Position numbers and translations under genes: made by a program. This document shows, piece after piece, positions 1 through 7,913 of a stretch of DNA of 64,000 nt. This DNA is from CAIWAH01 sp964602595 (GTDB lineage Bacteria; Verrucomicrobiota; Verrucomicrobiia; Limisphaerales; UBA9464). The notes under the pieces were generated by a model that saw only the letters and a list, made by a program, of their open reading frames with translations, made no database searches and was not told the origin of the DNA. The stretch is taken from the NCBI GenBank assembly GCA_964602595.1, contig CAZRRO010000003.1:310001-374000 (forward strand), read 5' to 3'. Numbering within the stretch: position 1 is the stretch's first letter; each line of letters begins with the position of its first letter.

Positions 1-186
1 GAAGGCAGCCTGCTCGCCCGGAACGGCGCCGTGACGCTGGATAGCAACACCATCACCGAGGCGATCTGCCTGCCCACCGGCCCGGCCGAGGTGCCGGAAG
101 CCGCCGATACCCTGGCGGCGCTGGCGGCCGGGGCGAGCCTCCTCGTGCTGAACGGGCTTCGTCGGCGGGGCGTGGCGGCGGCTTAA
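1..186 (+). CDS. C-terminal end of a DUF3494 (ice-binding-like) protein with VPDSG-type sorting tail, 5' truncated by window edge
   Basis: Frame 1 is open from the first base to a TAA at 184-186, giving 61 residues. The text GSLLARNGAVTLDSNTIT is the usual last strand of DUF3494 ice-binding-like/adhesion domains. It is followed by a sorting tail: VPEAADTLAAL, a hydrophobic stretch, then RRR near the end, which fits the VPDSG-CTERM variant of PEP-CTERM signals common in Verrucomicrobiota. The protein would be exported, processed by an exosortase-type enzyme and retained at the cell surface. The start and most of the domain lie outside the window, so the family call rests on one short motif. 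An ice-related function should not be assumed, since many members are adhesins or of unknown role. Confidence 0.6.
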   Translation, partial: EGSLLARNGAVTLDSNTITEAICLPTGPAEVPEAADTLAALAAGASLLVLNGLRRRGVAAA

Positions 187-220
187 GCGGAACGGTCGCG
201 GAATTCCTGCGGCGCACGGA

Positions 221-248
221 GGGGCGGTTTGCCAGCCGCCCCTTCCTT
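221..248 (+). terminator. Probable rho-independent terminator
   Basis: GGGGCGG (221-227) and CCGCCCC (236-242) form a 7-bp stem with an 8-base loop, followed on the plus strand by TTCCTT. It lies 35 bases after the stop of the sorting-tail protein and 15 bases before the convergent ATPase stop, so it may serve both strands. Confidence 0.55.
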
Positions 249-263
249 GCATTGGGCATGGCT

Positions 264-3005
264 TTACGCCGCGTTCGTCACTGGCGCCTTGGCGGACCGA
301 TTCCGTAGCACTTTCACGGTCTCCAGCACCAGCATCGGAATGGCCCCCAGGGCGACGAGCCACAGTCCGTCCACGAGCGGGATGGCGGACGTCCGCAGGA
401 AGTTTCCCAGGAGCGCGTTGTGCTGGCTCAGGAGCTGGAGGCCGAAGGTGATCGCCACCACGAGCACGAGGTTGCGGTTGCCGAACAGCGGGATGCGCCA
501 GACGGGTTTGGTCTCGCTGCGAGCCCCGAAGGCGCGCAGCAACTCGGCGAAGACCAGCGTCGCGAAGGCATACGAACGGGCCAATTCCGGCGTGCGGGTG
601 CGCAGGGCGTAGAAATAGACGCCGAAGGTGACCGCCGCCGTGAGGCCGCCCGTGAAGAACATCGTCCGGAGGAACTTGCGGTCGGCGATTCCCGCCAACC
701 GCGATCGCGGCGCCCGTTTCATCACGTCGGGATCGATGGGATCGGTCGCGAGGCACAGCGCCGGCAGTCCGTCGGTAACCAGGTTGATCCAGAGCAGATG
801 GATCGGCAGCAGCGGCGTCGGCAGGCCGAGAATAACGCAGATCGCCATGAGGAGCAGTTCGGCGGTGCTGCCGGCGAGCAGGTATTGGAGCGTCTTGCGG
901 ATATTGTCGTAGATGCCGCGGCCTTCCTCCACGGCGGCGACGATGGTGGCGAAGTTGTCGTCGGTGATGATCATGTCCGCCGCCTGACGCGTGACTTCCG
1001 TGCCGGCCTTGCCCATGGCGATGCCGATGTCGGCGCCCTTGATGGCCGGGGCGTCATTCACGCCGTCACCGGTCATCGCGACAACGGCGTCGCCGGCCTT
1101 CCAGGCGCGGATGATGCGCAGCTTGTGCTCGGCGCTGACGCGGGCATAGACGGCAATGTCCGACACGCGTTGGCGCAGGGCGGCGTCATCCAGCTTGTCC
1201 AACTCCCGGCCGGTGACGGCCTCGTCCTCGGCGGAGGCAATGCCGAGCTCCCGCGCGATCGCCGTGGCTGTCCGGGGATGATCCCCGGTGATCATCACCA
1301 CGCGGATGCCGGCGTCCCGACACTGGGCGACTGCGGCCTTGGCTTCCGGCCGGGGAGGATCGTGCATGCCGGCCAGGCCGACGAACACCAGGTCGTGCTC
1401 CACCGCTTCGACCGTCAGTTCGGCCGGCGGTTGGTCCGGCAAGTCGCGATAGGCGGAGGCCAGCACGCGCAGGGCCCGTTCCGCCAGGGCCGCGGTCTGG
1501 GCCAGGATGTGTTCGCGATCCGCGTCGGTCAGCGGGCGAACTCCGTCGCGCGTGTAAACGTGGGCGCAACGTTCCAGCAGGCTGCCTGGCGCCCCGTTGA
1601 CGAAGGCGCGGAGACCACCTTCCTGGCGGCGTCGAATCACGGCGCTGCGCTTGCGATCGGAGTCGAACGGTAGCTCGTGATGCCGTGGCTGGGCTGGTTC
1701 CAACTCCGCGCGCTTGACCCCGACCTTGAGTCCAGCCGCGAGCAGCGCGCCTTCCGTGGGATCGCCGACAGTCTTCCAAACACCGGCTTCCTCGGTGAGC
1801 TGCGCGTTGTTGCAGCCGACGAGGATGTTCGCCAGCTCCCGCAAGGCCCCCGCGGATCCATCCCCGGCCTTCCGGCCCTCCTGCCGAACCTCGCCGTCCG
1901 GTCCGTAGCCTTCGCCGGTGACATCATAACTTTCGCCGGCCACGTAGAGCGCCTGCACGGTCATCTCGCCCACGGTTAGGGTGCCGGTCTTGTCGGTGCA
2001 GATGACCTTGGTGGAACCCAAGGTCTCGACCGCGGACAGCTTTCGCACCAGTGCGCGCCGGCGGGACATGCGCGAAACCCCCAGCGCGAGCGCGACGGTG
2101 ACAATCGCCGGCAAACCCTCCGGCACGGCGGCGACGGCCAGGCTCACGGACGTCATGAGCAATTCCAGCGGTTTCGTCCCGCGCAGGAGCCCGAGCCCGA
2201 ACAGGAGCGCCACGATGCCCAGCGCGGTCCAGACGAGCACGCGGCCGAAGGACTCCAGCTTGCGCTCCAGCGGGGTGCGCTCCTCGGCGCCGGCTTCCGC
2301 CAGCAACCCGGCGATGCGGCCGAGTTCGGTCTTCATTCCGGTCGCCACCACCACGGCCTGGCCGGTGCCGGCGGCGACGCTCGTGCCCATGAATACCATG
2401 TTCCCGCGGTCCCCGAGCGGAAGGTCCGCCTCGGGCAAAACGTCCGGCCGTTTTGTCACCGCCTCCGATTCGCCCGTGAGCGCCGATTCGATGCAGGTGA
2501 GCGAGGCCAGTTTCAGCAACCGCGCGTCGGCAGCCACGAGATCGCCCGCCTCCAGGGCGAGCACATCGCCGACCACCAAGCCGGTGGCGGGGATCTCCAC
2601 CACCGTGCCGTCGCGCAGCACCTTTGCCTGCGGCGCGGCCAGCAGCCTGAGCGCGGCGATGGACTTCTCGGCCTTGAATTCCTGGTAGAACCCGATGGCG
2701 GCGTTGAGCGCCACGATCGCAAGGATGGCCATCGCCTCCACCCGTTCGCCGAGGACCCCGGACAGCACCCCGGCGCCGATGAGGATCCAGATCACGAGGC
2801 TCTTGAACTGGCGGGCAAGAATCCGCCAACCGCTGATGCGCCGGGCTTCCTTCAGTTCGTTCGGCCCGTCTTTGGCGAGCCGCTGGGCGGCTTCGGCCGC
2901 TGAGAGCCCAGCCGGGGTGGAACCCAGCTGCGTGAGCACCTCTTCCGCCGGACGGTTGTGCCAGGATTCGCCGGGTGGAGGCACGGCGGCGGTCGGTGGG
3001 CTCAT
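264..3005 (-). CDS. P-type cation-transporting ATPase, Ca2+-ATPase (P2A) type
   Basis: This 913-residue protein has the full P2-type layout: N-terminal cation-ATPase domain (about 18-75), actuator TGES (177-180), PEGLP in M4 (295-299), phosphorylation loop DKTGT with Asp338, TGDGVNDAP (645-653) and a C-terminal membrane bundle. By comparison with SERCA, Glu716 in M5 and Asn741, Thr744 and Asp745 (NLVTDG) in M6 match Ca2+ ligands, while Ser713 replaces the M5 Asn of site I. It probably exports Ca2+ or a similar cation at the cost of ATP. The nucleotide-binding motif usually written KGAPE reads NGAPG here (about 470-474), so the usual ATP-contacting Lys is missing. Its ATG overlaps the stop of the upstream AI-2E permease gene (ATGA), which implies coupled translation. 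Confidence 0.93.
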   Translation of the reverse strand: MSPPTAAVPPPGESWHNRPAEEVLTQLGSTPAGLSAAEAAQRLAKDGPNELKEARRISGWRILARQFKSLVIWILIGAGVLSGVLGERVEAMAILAIVALNAAIGFYQEFKAEKSIAALRLLAAPQAKVLRDGTVVEIPATGLVVGDVLALEAGDLVAADARLLKLASLTCIESALTGESEAVTKRPDVLPEADLPLGDRGNMVFMGTSVAAGTGQAVVVATGMKTELGRIAGLLAEAGAEERTPLERKLESFGRVLVWTALGIVALLFGLGLLRGTKPLELLMTSVSLAVAAVPEGLPAIVTVALALGVSRMSRRRALVRKLSAVETLGSTKVICTDKTGTLTVGEMTVQALYVAGESYDVTGEGYGPDGEVRQEGRKAGDGSAGALRELANILVGCNNAQLTEEAGVWKTVGDPTEGALLAAGLKVGVKRAELEPAQPRHHELPFDSDRKRSAVIRRRQEGGLRAFVNGAPGSLLERCAHVYTRDGVRPLTDADREHILAQTAALAERALRVLASAYRDLPDQPPAELTVEAVEHDLVFVGLAGMHDPPRPEAKAAVAQCRDAGIRVVMITGDHPRTATAIARELGIASAEDEAVTGRELDKLDDAALRQRVSDIAVYARVSAEHKLRIIRAWKAGDAVVAMTGDGVNDAPAIKGADIGIAMGKAGTEVTRQAADMIITDDNFATIVAAVEEGRGIYDNIRKTLQYLLAGSTAELLLMAICVILGLPTPLLPIHLLWINLVTDGLPALCLATDPIDPDVMKRAPRSRLAGIADRKFLRTMFFTGGLTAAVTFGVYFYALRTRTPELARSYAFATLVFAELLRAFGARSETKPVWRIPLFGNRNLVLVVAITFGLQLLSQHNALLGNFLRTSAIPLVDGLWLVALGAIPMLVLETVKVLRNRSAKAPVTNAA

Positions 3006-4213
3006 GATTTCGGCGACGTTGGATTGGCCAGGGCGCCGCCCTCATTCTCGAATCGGGCGACCGCATTCGCCTCGTCTGCCGCCACCGCCGCGGGCGTCGT
3101 CCGTTGCCGCCAGACGTCCAACAGGCTGGTGGTGATGGTCAGGGTCAGCGGCCCGAGCACGAGCCCGGCCGGGCCGAACACCAGCAGGCCGCCCACCACC
3201 GAGATGAAGGCGAGCACGGTGTGCAGCCGGAGTCGTCGGCCCACGAGAATCGGGCGAAGGAGGTTGTCCACGGTGCCGACCACCAACATGCCCCATAGGG
3301 TCAAGATAAGCGCCTTGCCCCAACTGCCTTCGAGGGCCAGCAGCAGCGCCGCGGGAATCCAGACCACGAAGGCGCCCAACATGGGCACCACCGCCAATAG
3401 CGCCATGACGACGCCCCACAGCAGCGGCGCGGACAGGCCGAGCCACCAGAACATCAGGCCGCCGAGCAGCCCCTGAACGGCCGAGACGGCCAACGCCCCG
3501 TAGATCGTCGCGTGGATGGTGTCGCTGATCCGCGCGAAGAGCGTGTCCAGCTCCGGCTCAGACAACGGGACCAGTGCCCGGACGGAGCGGAGCACCTCGA
3601 CCCGGTCGCGCAGGAAAAAGAACAGCAGGTAGAACGTCAGGCCGAACCCGATGAGCTGGAAGACGGAGCCCCGGAGCAGGCGGCCCGCCCCCGCGCTCAG
3701 CCAGGCGGCGAACGACTTGGCTGAACCCGGCAGGTCCACCCGTTGCTCCACCCATTCGGCGGCCGCGGCGAACCGGGGCTGCGCGGCCAGGGCCTGACGC
3801 CATTCGCCGGACGACGCCTTGGCCGCGACGGACTCGGCCCCGCTGGCCGCCTGCTGGACCAGTTGCTGGCCGACAAAGGTGGTCGGGACGACCACGGTCA
3901 GGCCGATCAGGATGACGGCGACGGTCGCGGCCAGGCTGGGTCGTTTTAGCTTTACCTCCAGCCGGCGTTGCAGCGGCGCGAACAGGACGGCCAGGGCGAG
4001 GGCCCAGGCCAACGCCGGCACAAATGGGAGCGCCAGCCGGTAACAGCCGTAGAGGCCCAGCGCGGTCACCGCCAACAGCAACAGGGGCCGGATGGACCGC
4101 AGGGTTTCCGTGGGGTTCGCGGCTGGCGGTTCCATCGCGTTCGGTTGGGGCCGGAGCGCTTCGTTGGGCGGGAGTCGTCCCGGGCCGGTGGCCCGGCCGG
4201 GAGCGCCGTTCAC
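3002..4213 (-). CDS. AI-2E family transporter (PF01594 permease)
   Basis: This 403-residue membrane protein has the architecture of the AI-2E/YdiK/PerM permease family: paired N-terminal membrane segments (about 40-85), a soluble linker with LxxxSGAES-like text, and about six further helices ending near residue 370. Members move small molecules or Na+/H+; autoinducer export is shown for only a few, so the substrate is unknown. The start is a GTG that overlaps the stop of the DUF2934-like gene (GTGA). An internal ATG at 4135, beginning MEPPAANPT, would give a more usual N-terminus and cannot be excluded. The 3' end overlaps the ATPase start, so the three genes probably form one transcript. Confidence 0.85.
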   Translation of the reverse strand: MNGAPGRATGPGRLPPNEALRPQPNAMEPPAANPTETLRSIRPLLLLAVTALGLYGCYRLALPFVPALAWALALAVLFAPLQRRLEVKLKRPSLAATVAVILIGLTVVVPTTFVGQQLVQQAASGAESVAAKASSGEWRQALAAQPRFAAAAEWVEQRVDLPGSAKSFAAWLSAGAGRLLRGSVFQLIGFGLTFYLLFFFLRDRVEVLRSVRALVPLSEPELDTLFARISDTIHATIYGALAVSAVQGLLGGLMFWWLGLSAPLLWGVVMALLAVVPMLGAFVVWIPAALLLALEGSWGKALILTLWGMLVVGTVDNLLRPILVGRRLRLHTVLAFISVVGGLLVFGPAGLVLGPLTLTITTSLLDVWRQRTTPAAVAADEANAVARFENEGGALANPTSPKS

Positions 4214-4611
4214 AGGTCCACGACCGCGGCCGCGTGCGAGGCCTTGAATTCGTGGTCCAATTCGGCGCCCGCGACGCCTTCTTCGACGAGCCGCTCGCGG
4301 TCGCTGCGGCCTTCGTCATCCTCGTCCTCGCCGGGCGCGACGAGCGTCTTGCCGCCCGTGAAGCCGGGCACCGGATTCCAGCGGTCCGACTCGGGCGCCG
4401 CCGCGATCGCCGCCTCCGTGGGATCGTCCGCCGCGGTGCCGGTGAGGGACAGCTTGGCCTGTTCCCAGTCGGACTTTGACACCTCGTGCGGGGGACGGCC
4501 ATTGCTGACGGCCAGTTCGGTGGCCCGCGACCGCACCATGCCCCGGGTGACGCGGCCGATCCCGACCGAATTCTCGGTCAGGGTTCCTTCCTTGAGTGGG
4601 TTGGCGTGCAT
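4210..4611 (-). CDS. Small acidic protein with DUF2934-like segment
   Basis: The product has 133 residues. A stretch around 28-57 (RATELAVSNGRPP followed by DWEQAKLSLTG) resembles DUF2934, a short motif found in stress-induced bacterial proteins that often sit near Dps, PRC-barrel or CsbD-type genes. The C-terminal half is acidic and low in complexity (EDEDDEGRSDRERLVEEG) and is probably disordered. No signal peptide or membrane segment is visible. It lies between a short basic protein and the AI-2E permease, overlapping the latter by four bases. The molecular role is unknown; the stress link is inferred from the family and neighbours. Confidence 0.65.
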   Translation of the reverse strand: MHANPLKEGTLTENSVGIGRVTRGMVRSRATELAVSNGRPPHEVSKSDWEQAKLSLTGTAADDPTEAAIAAAPESDRWNPVPGFTGGKTLVAPGEDEDDEGRSDRERLVEEGVAGAELDHEFKASHAAAVVDL

Positions 4612-4621
4612 GCGGCGTTCC

Positions 4622-4837
4622 TCAGTGTCCGTGCGGCAGCGTTTGCGGGTTCAGCCCGGTCTTCATCTGGCGGGCGCCGCGGTCCTCGCGCAGGTCGTGC
4701 GACTGGGCGAAGTTGGGGTCCGGTTTGACCCGCTTGGGTTTCACCGGGACGACCGCGGTGAGCGCGTGCGCGGGCCGGGGCGACTTGTTGTAGGTGGGGA
4801 TCTTGTTCATGCGGGTGGGCGGCTTGGGTGGCTTCAT
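4622..4837 (-). CDS. Hypothetical 71-residue basic, proline-rich protein
   Basis: I chose the ATG at 4835-4837 because it overlaps the TGA of dps (ATGA, 4834-4837), the same coupling used elsewhere in this cluster; a longer frame upstream would run inside dps. The product begins MKPPKPPTRMNKIP, is rich in Lys, Arg and Pro, carries an NFAQSHDLREDRG segment, and ends in LPHGH. It has no membrane segment. I recognise no family. Its position directly after dps and its positive charge would suit a nucleic-acid-associated role, but that is conjecture. Confidence 0.55.
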   Translation of the reverse strand: MKPPKPPTRMNKIPTYNKSPRPAHALTAVVPVKPKRVKPDPNFAQSHDLREDRGARQMKTGLNPQTLPHGH

Positions 4838-5355
4838 TTGACGGCTTGGGAATGGGCCTCGACGAACCAGAGCCATTGGTCGAGACCGCGGGAAACCTGG
4901 GTGAACAGGTCGGCCGTGTCGGCGTCGCCGAGGGCGTTGGCTTCCTCGATGGTGTCGCGGGCCTCGCGGCCGAACAGCGACAGGCCGCGCGCGACGGCCT
5001 CCACGTGGGCGGGGCCTTCGGCGATGCTGAGCGGATATTCCGGCAACCGGGTGCGCGCGGCCGCCACGCGCACCGTGCCCTCGGCGATGCCGCCCAACTG
5101 GGCCACGCGTTCGGCGATGAGGTCCACGTAACCGCCGACGGCGGCGTTCACCTTGTCGAAGAGTTCGTGCAGGCCGATGAAGTTGGGCCCCTTCACGTTC
5201 CAGTGGGCCTGCTTGAGTTGCAGTTGCAGGTCCACGGCGGAGGCGAGCCGCAGGTTGAGCAGGGCGTTGAGCTCGAAACGACGGCTCCGGGAAAGGTCGT
5301 TCTCGGTCTCATACATGGCAGGCGAGTCTTCGATGGTGAGCGGGGTGGGAATCAT
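4834..5355 (-). CDS. dps: Dps/ferritin-like DNA-protection protein
   Basis: This 173-residue protein has the Dps signature QAHWNVKGPNFIGLHELFD (about 49-67), which supplies the His and Asp of the inter-subunit ferroxidase site. Helices follow in the usual order (DLIAERVAQLGG, then a C-terminal helix ending in WLWFVEAHSQ). Dps forms dodecamers that oxidise Fe2+ with peroxide, store the iron and often bind DNA in stationary phase. The first ATG at 5353-5355 (MIPTPLTIED) is preferred over a TTG three codons upstream. There is no long basic N-terminal tail of the type used by E. coli Dps to bind DNA; the basic proline-rich protein encoded next might compensate, which is speculative. Confidence 0.92.
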   Translation of the reverse strand: MIPTPLTIEDSPAMYETENDLSRSRRFELNALLNLRLASAVDLQLQLKQAHWNVKGPNFIGLHELFDKVNAAVGGYVDLIAERVAQLGGIAEGTVRVAAARTRLPEYPLSIAEGPAHVEAVARGLSLFGREARDTIEEANALGDADTADLFTQVSRGLDQWLWFVEAHSQAVK

Positions 5356-5398
5356 GGGAAACAAGGGTTCAAGTTTATCTGGGGGGAACGAAAGGTGG

Positions 5399-5426
5399 GG
5401 TGGTCCACCCCTCGGGGCGGACCACC
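5399..5426 (-). terminator. Hairpin between yqjK-like gene and dps (terminator or leader element)
   Basis: GGTGGTCCACCCC (5399-5411) pairs with GGGGCGGACCACC (5414-5426) with one A-C mismatch. On the minus strand no clear U-tract follows (ACCCCACCTTTCG), so it may be a terminator of the preceding operon or part of the dps leader. Confidence 0.4.
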
Positions 5427-5439
5427 GGGGCGGGCGGAT

Positions 5440-5772
5440 TCACGGAGCGGCCGATGAGGGGGAATGATCGGTTCGGAACGCCAGCCAAAGAGAGCTGAGC
5501 AGGCCGGCGCCCCGGATCAGGGTCGTCAGCCAGGGTCGTTTGGGTGCCGGCTCGGCGGGACCCCCGCGCCGGCCGGCGGCCAGCGCGGTGAACAGGACGG
5601 CGGCCGCGGAGGCCACCGCCTCGATGGACCGGGCCTTGGCGCCCATTGATTGCAGGCCGGCGGCAATTGCGGCTACGTCGCCGACCAACTGCGCACGGTT
5701 GAGCTCGCTTTCGGCCAGCAGCAGCCGCTTGCGCGATTGGAGCGGGTTCAGCTGAGGATCTGGTCGAGGCAT
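5440..5772 (-). CDS. YqjK-like small protein of a YqjD/YqjE/YqjK-type operon
   Basis: The start is placed at the ATG at 5770-5772 (MPRPDPQLNPLQSRKR), giving 110 residues; a longer frame upstream lies inside the yqjE-like gene. The N-terminal helix (QSRKRLLLAESELNRAQLV) and the C-terminal pair of hydrophobic stretches (about 63-75 and 95-103) fit the length and layout of enterobacterial YqjK. Position supports this too, since it directly follows YqjD- and YqjE-like genes and overlaps the latter by 25 bases. Similarity to YqjK is weak, so the name rests mainly on gene order. The role is probably envelope- or ribosome-associated in stationary phase, by analogy only. Confidence 0.55.
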   Translation of the reverse strand: MPRPDPQLNPLQSRKRLLLAESELNRAQLVGDVAAIAAGLQSMGAKARSIEAVASAAAVLFTALAAGRRGGPAEPAPKRPWLTTLIRGAGLLSSLWLAFRTDHSPSSAAP

Positions 5773-6137
5773 TGGCGGTCCTTGCGCAGTTGGTCGAGAG
5801 AGGCGGAAAACGACTGCCATTCCCGCAGGCGCCGGGTGAGCAGCTGGGTGAGCAGCAGGCCGGCGACGGTGTAGAGGGCGGTCATCACCAGGAGCACGGT
5901 CAGCGGCGACCGGCTCCAGAACAGGACGACGAGGGCCGCCGTGAAGCACAGGCCGGCGAGCAGGCCGAACGCGGCGATGCCGAGGGCCAGCAGGAAATCA
6001 TGGAGCAATCGCTCCCGTTCCTCCTGGACCTCGACGGTGAGCAGCTCCAGCCGGTTTTCCAGCAGGGTCAGCAGGCGCCGCCCGAACTGCTTCGAGGCCG
6101 CCTTCAGGGTGGGTTTGCTGGCCGGGGCATGGTCCAT
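5748..6137 (-). CDS. Phage holin family protein / YqjE-like (PF07332)
   Basis: The 129-residue product has an amphipathic N-terminal helix (GRRLLTLLENRLELL, then VEVQEERERLL), two closely spaced membrane segments (about 46-70 and 80-100), and a charged C-terminal helix. This is the layout of the Phage_holin_3_6/YqjE family, which despite the name consists of chromosomal inner-membrane proteins linked to stationary phase and osmotic stress. It follows the YqjD-like gene by 9 bases and overlaps the YqjK-like gene, forming a three-gene operon like yqjDEK of Proteobacteria. Confidence 0.8.
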   Translation of the reverse strand: MDHAPASKPTLKAASKQFGRRLLTLLENRLELLTVEVQEERERLLHDFLLALGIAAFGLLAGLCFTAALVVLFWSRSPLTVLLVMTALYTVAGLLLTQLLTRRLREWQSFSASLDQLRKDRQCLDQILS

Positions 6138-6146
6138 GGCAGCCCC

Positions 6147-6452
6147 CTATTCGCGCGGACAGGAGCAGCGGCGGGCCACGAGGTAGCCGACCAGCGCACC
6201 CAGGCCGACGCCGAGGGCGATGGCCTGGTAGGGATGACGGTGGACGATTTCGTCGGTGGCCTTGCAGCTTTCGGCGGCCTTGGCCTTGGCTTGGCCATAC
6301 AGGTCCTTGCCACGTTCCAGGGCGGCGGCGAGGCGTTGGCGGGCTTCGCCGACCTTGTCGCCGGCCACGTCGGCGGTGGCGGCCATGAGGGCGCGGGCGT
6401 CGTCGGCCAGTTGGGTGAGGTCGTTGCTGAGGGCTTGGGTTGGTTTTTCCAT
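6147..6452 (-). CDS. ElaB/YqjD-type (DUF883) membrane-anchored protein
   Basis: This 101-residue protein has a long alanine- and charge-rich helix (about 5-70), then HPYQAIALGVGLGALVGYL, the C-terminal membrane anchor typical of the DUF883/ElaB/YqjD family, and a short CSCPRE tail. In E. coli, YqjD-type proteins tether ribosomes to the inner membrane in stationary phase; that role is carried over by homology and not shown here. It is the first gene of the YqjD/E/K-like operon. Confidence 0.8.
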   Translation of the reverse strand: MEKPTQALSNDLTQLADDARALMAATADVAGDKVGEARQRLAAALERGKDLYGQAKAKAAESCKATDEIVHRHPYQAIALGVGLGALVGYLVARRCSCPRE

Positions 6453-6463
6453 GGAAATTCGGC

Positions 6464-6838
6464 TTATTGGGTTTGGCTGGTGAGAGGGGTGAAGGTCGCC
6501 TCGTAAAGGTGGGCGGCCGCGGGGGAACAGCTGACCTTCAGGACCGAGTTGCGGCCGCCAAAGGGATTGGGCACCGACTCGCGGGCGAGCGGATCGGGCA
6601 TCCAGCGGCCGTCCACGATGAGGCAGTATTCGTAGACGCCCGGGAGCAGGGCGGCCTCGGTCAGCCAGGCACCGTCGCCGCTCGAATGCAGGGCGCCGGC
6701 GGCGGGATTCCAGTCGTTGAAGGTGCCGGCCACCGCGACCGCCAGGGCCCGTGGGTCGGTGAAATCAAACCGGATGTTCACCGCTTCCGGCTGGGCCGGA
6801 CGGATGGCGGCCGGAGGATGCCGATGTTTGTGTTTCAT
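6464..6838 (-). CDS. Glycogen-recognition (CBM48/AMPK1-CBM) domain protein
   Basis: Almost the whole 124-residue protein is one early-set glycogen-binding domain. VAVAGTFNDWNP (about 34-45), GVYEYCLIVDGRW (about 67-79) and DPLARESVPNPFGGRNSVL (about 82-100) match the conserved beta-strands and carbohydrate-contacting Trp/Phe positions of CBM48. No catalytic domain is attached, so it probably binds glycogen or another alpha-glucan, or acts as a regulatory subunit. It stands 11 bases upstream of the YqjD-like gene on the minus strand and probably shares its transcript. A residue run ending in SCSP and a short tail follow the domain. Confidence 0.8.
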   Translation of the reverse strand: MKHKHRHPPAAIRPAQPEAVNIRFDFTDPRALAVAVAGTFNDWNPAAGALHSSGDGAWLTEAALLPGVYEYCLIVDGRWMPDPLARESVPNPFGGRNSVLKVSCSPAAAHLYEATFTPLTSQTQ

Positions 6839-6898
6839 GGGTTGGAGAACCTGGAGTGAGAGTGGAAGGGCGCGGGTTGGCCGATGTTCACGAGGCTC

Positions 6899-7516
6899 CT
6901 AGACCAGCAGCGAACGGGGTTGCTTGACGGTCACGACCCGCACCCCCATCCGGCCGGCCAACGACCGGGCCGGCTTCCGTGCCACTGCCGGGACGACGGA
7001 AGCCACGGGGCCCTTGCCGTTGCCATTCGCGAGGTCGAGGGCAGCGGGATTGCTGCGGGTCCGCGCGAGGGCGTCGAGGGCATGGTCGGTCGCCTTATCC
7101 TCGTCCAACAGGGCCTTCAGGTGACCGGACGCCTCGCGATGGCCGAGGAGTGCCGCCCACTCGTGCAGGCATCCGTAGGCGGCGATGCCCAGGTGCTTGA
7201 GCTTCTGCACGACCGCGATCAGCGCGGCGTTGATGCCCGGCGTGTCCCGGAAATCCGCGATCAGTCCGTCGGCCTGGAGCAGGAGCCCGACCGTGGCCTC
7301 GCACTGCTGGGTGCGGGCCTTCACGTCAATCGAGGTGAACACGGTTTCCAGGCGCCGCACGCGACCGGTGGTGTGCTTGAGCTGGGTTTGCAGCGCGAGC
7401 TGCAGGTGCTTGCACGTGGCCGCCCGCGTCAGTCTGGGGAGGGCGCGGAGCAGGCGCTTTTCGGCGTCATGCCGGACGGCGAGTTCGTGAAGGAAGAGGG
7501 TTTGGAGGGAATTCAT
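6899..7516 (-). CDS. DUF892 ferritin-like protein, YciE/YciF type (first paralogue)
   Basis: The 205-residue product carries the DUF892 four-helix fold (about 1-160), beginning SLQTLFLHELAVRHDAEKR and containing TCEATVGLL-like and YGCLHEWAALLG segments shared with its paralogue at 15880-16482. Metal-ligand positions are present in part (HEL, DAEKR, HEW), although the family's usual YDAE reads HDAE here. A basic, low-complexity tail follows. YciE/YciF-type proteins are induced by osmotic and general stress; iron storage or an oxidase role is suspected but unproven. A copy of the shared GCCATGGGGTGT motif lies 112 bases upstream. Confidence 0.82.
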   Translation of the reverse strand: MNSLQTLFLHELAVRHDAEKRLLRALPRLTRAATCKHLQLALQTQLKHTTGRVRRLETVFTSIDVKARTQQCEATVGLLLQADGLIADFRDTPGINAALIAVVQKLKHLGIAAYGCLHEWAALLGHREASGHLKALLDEDKATDHALDALARTRSNPAALDLANGNGKGPVASVVPAVARKPARSLAGRMGVRVVTVKQPRSLLV

Positions 7517-7628
7517 GGCAGGTATCGGTGAAACGGTTCACGGGCGAAGCCACCGCGGCGGGGCCGGATGGAGCGGGGAAAGGTCGACCTGTCCCGCTTC
7601 GGACAATGGACCAGGGACCGCTGCCGGT

Positions 7629-7645
7629 GCCATGGGGTGTATCCC
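7629..7645 (-). promoter_or_regulatory. Shared stress-island motif, copy A
   Basis: The plus strand reads GCCATGGGGTGTATCCC. Read toward the DUF892 gene it is GGGATACACCCCATGGC, ending 112 bases before that start codon. It matches five other copies in this window that precede minus-strand genes. Confidence 0.55.
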
Positions 7646-7670
7646 TACCCGCCTGGGACGGTGGGTCCGT

Positions 7671-7701
7671 CCAGCGGTTCCGGGAAAACCGGAACCGCTG
7701 G
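7671..7701. repeat. Perfect 13-bp inverted repeat (hairpin)
   Basis: CCAGCGGTTCCGG (7671-7683) and CCGGAACCGCTGG (7689-7701) flank a GAAAA loop. Neither strand has a following U-tract, so a simple terminator is unlikely; an RNA structure or protein-binding site in the intergenic region is possible. Confidence 0.6.
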
Positions 7702-7860
7702 GTATGCCTCGGCGAATCCGGGTGGGAGTCATCACACAAGGAAAGCACATGACCCACACCAGCACCCGCCGAACGGTCCCTCGGGGAAGCGAAAGTTGGC
7801 GGCGCGGAAAACCCGCGCGCCGGCCGCCCCGAAAAATCTTGGCCGGGAATCCGTCGGCAC

Positions 7861-7888
7861 AAAACAGCCGGAGGGACTCCCTCCGGCT
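7861..7888 (-). terminator. Rho-independent terminator of the large repeat-protein gene
   Basis: AGCCGGAGGG (7866-7875), loop ACT, and CCCTCCGGCT (7879-7888) make a 10-bp perfect stem. On the minus strand it is followed by GTTTTGTG. It lies 25 bases after the repeat gene's stop codon. Confidence 0.8.
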
Positions 7889-7913
7889 CGCGTGGCGGAC
7901 CCGGCGGCGCCGG

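Larger units (their letters stand above)
7517..7913. other. 397-base non-coding region with motif, hairpin and terminator
   Basis: No convincing gene is present. Reading from the DUF892 start outward there is a copy of the shared upstream motif (7629-7645), a perfect 13-bp hairpin without a U-tract (7671-7701), and the terminator of the large repeat-protein gene (7861-7888). A long plus-strand open frame that passes through is the antisense shadow of the repeat gene. Confidence 0.6.

Noticed and set aside
5394..5417. GGTGGGGTGGTCCACCCC upstream of dps as a seventh motif copy
   Set aside because: It lacks the CATGGGGTGT core and is explained by the larger hairpin at 5399-5426.
5748..6137. Prophage evidence from the holin-family name
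   Set aside because: The PF07332 family is chromosomal and YqjE-like; no phage genes are nearby.
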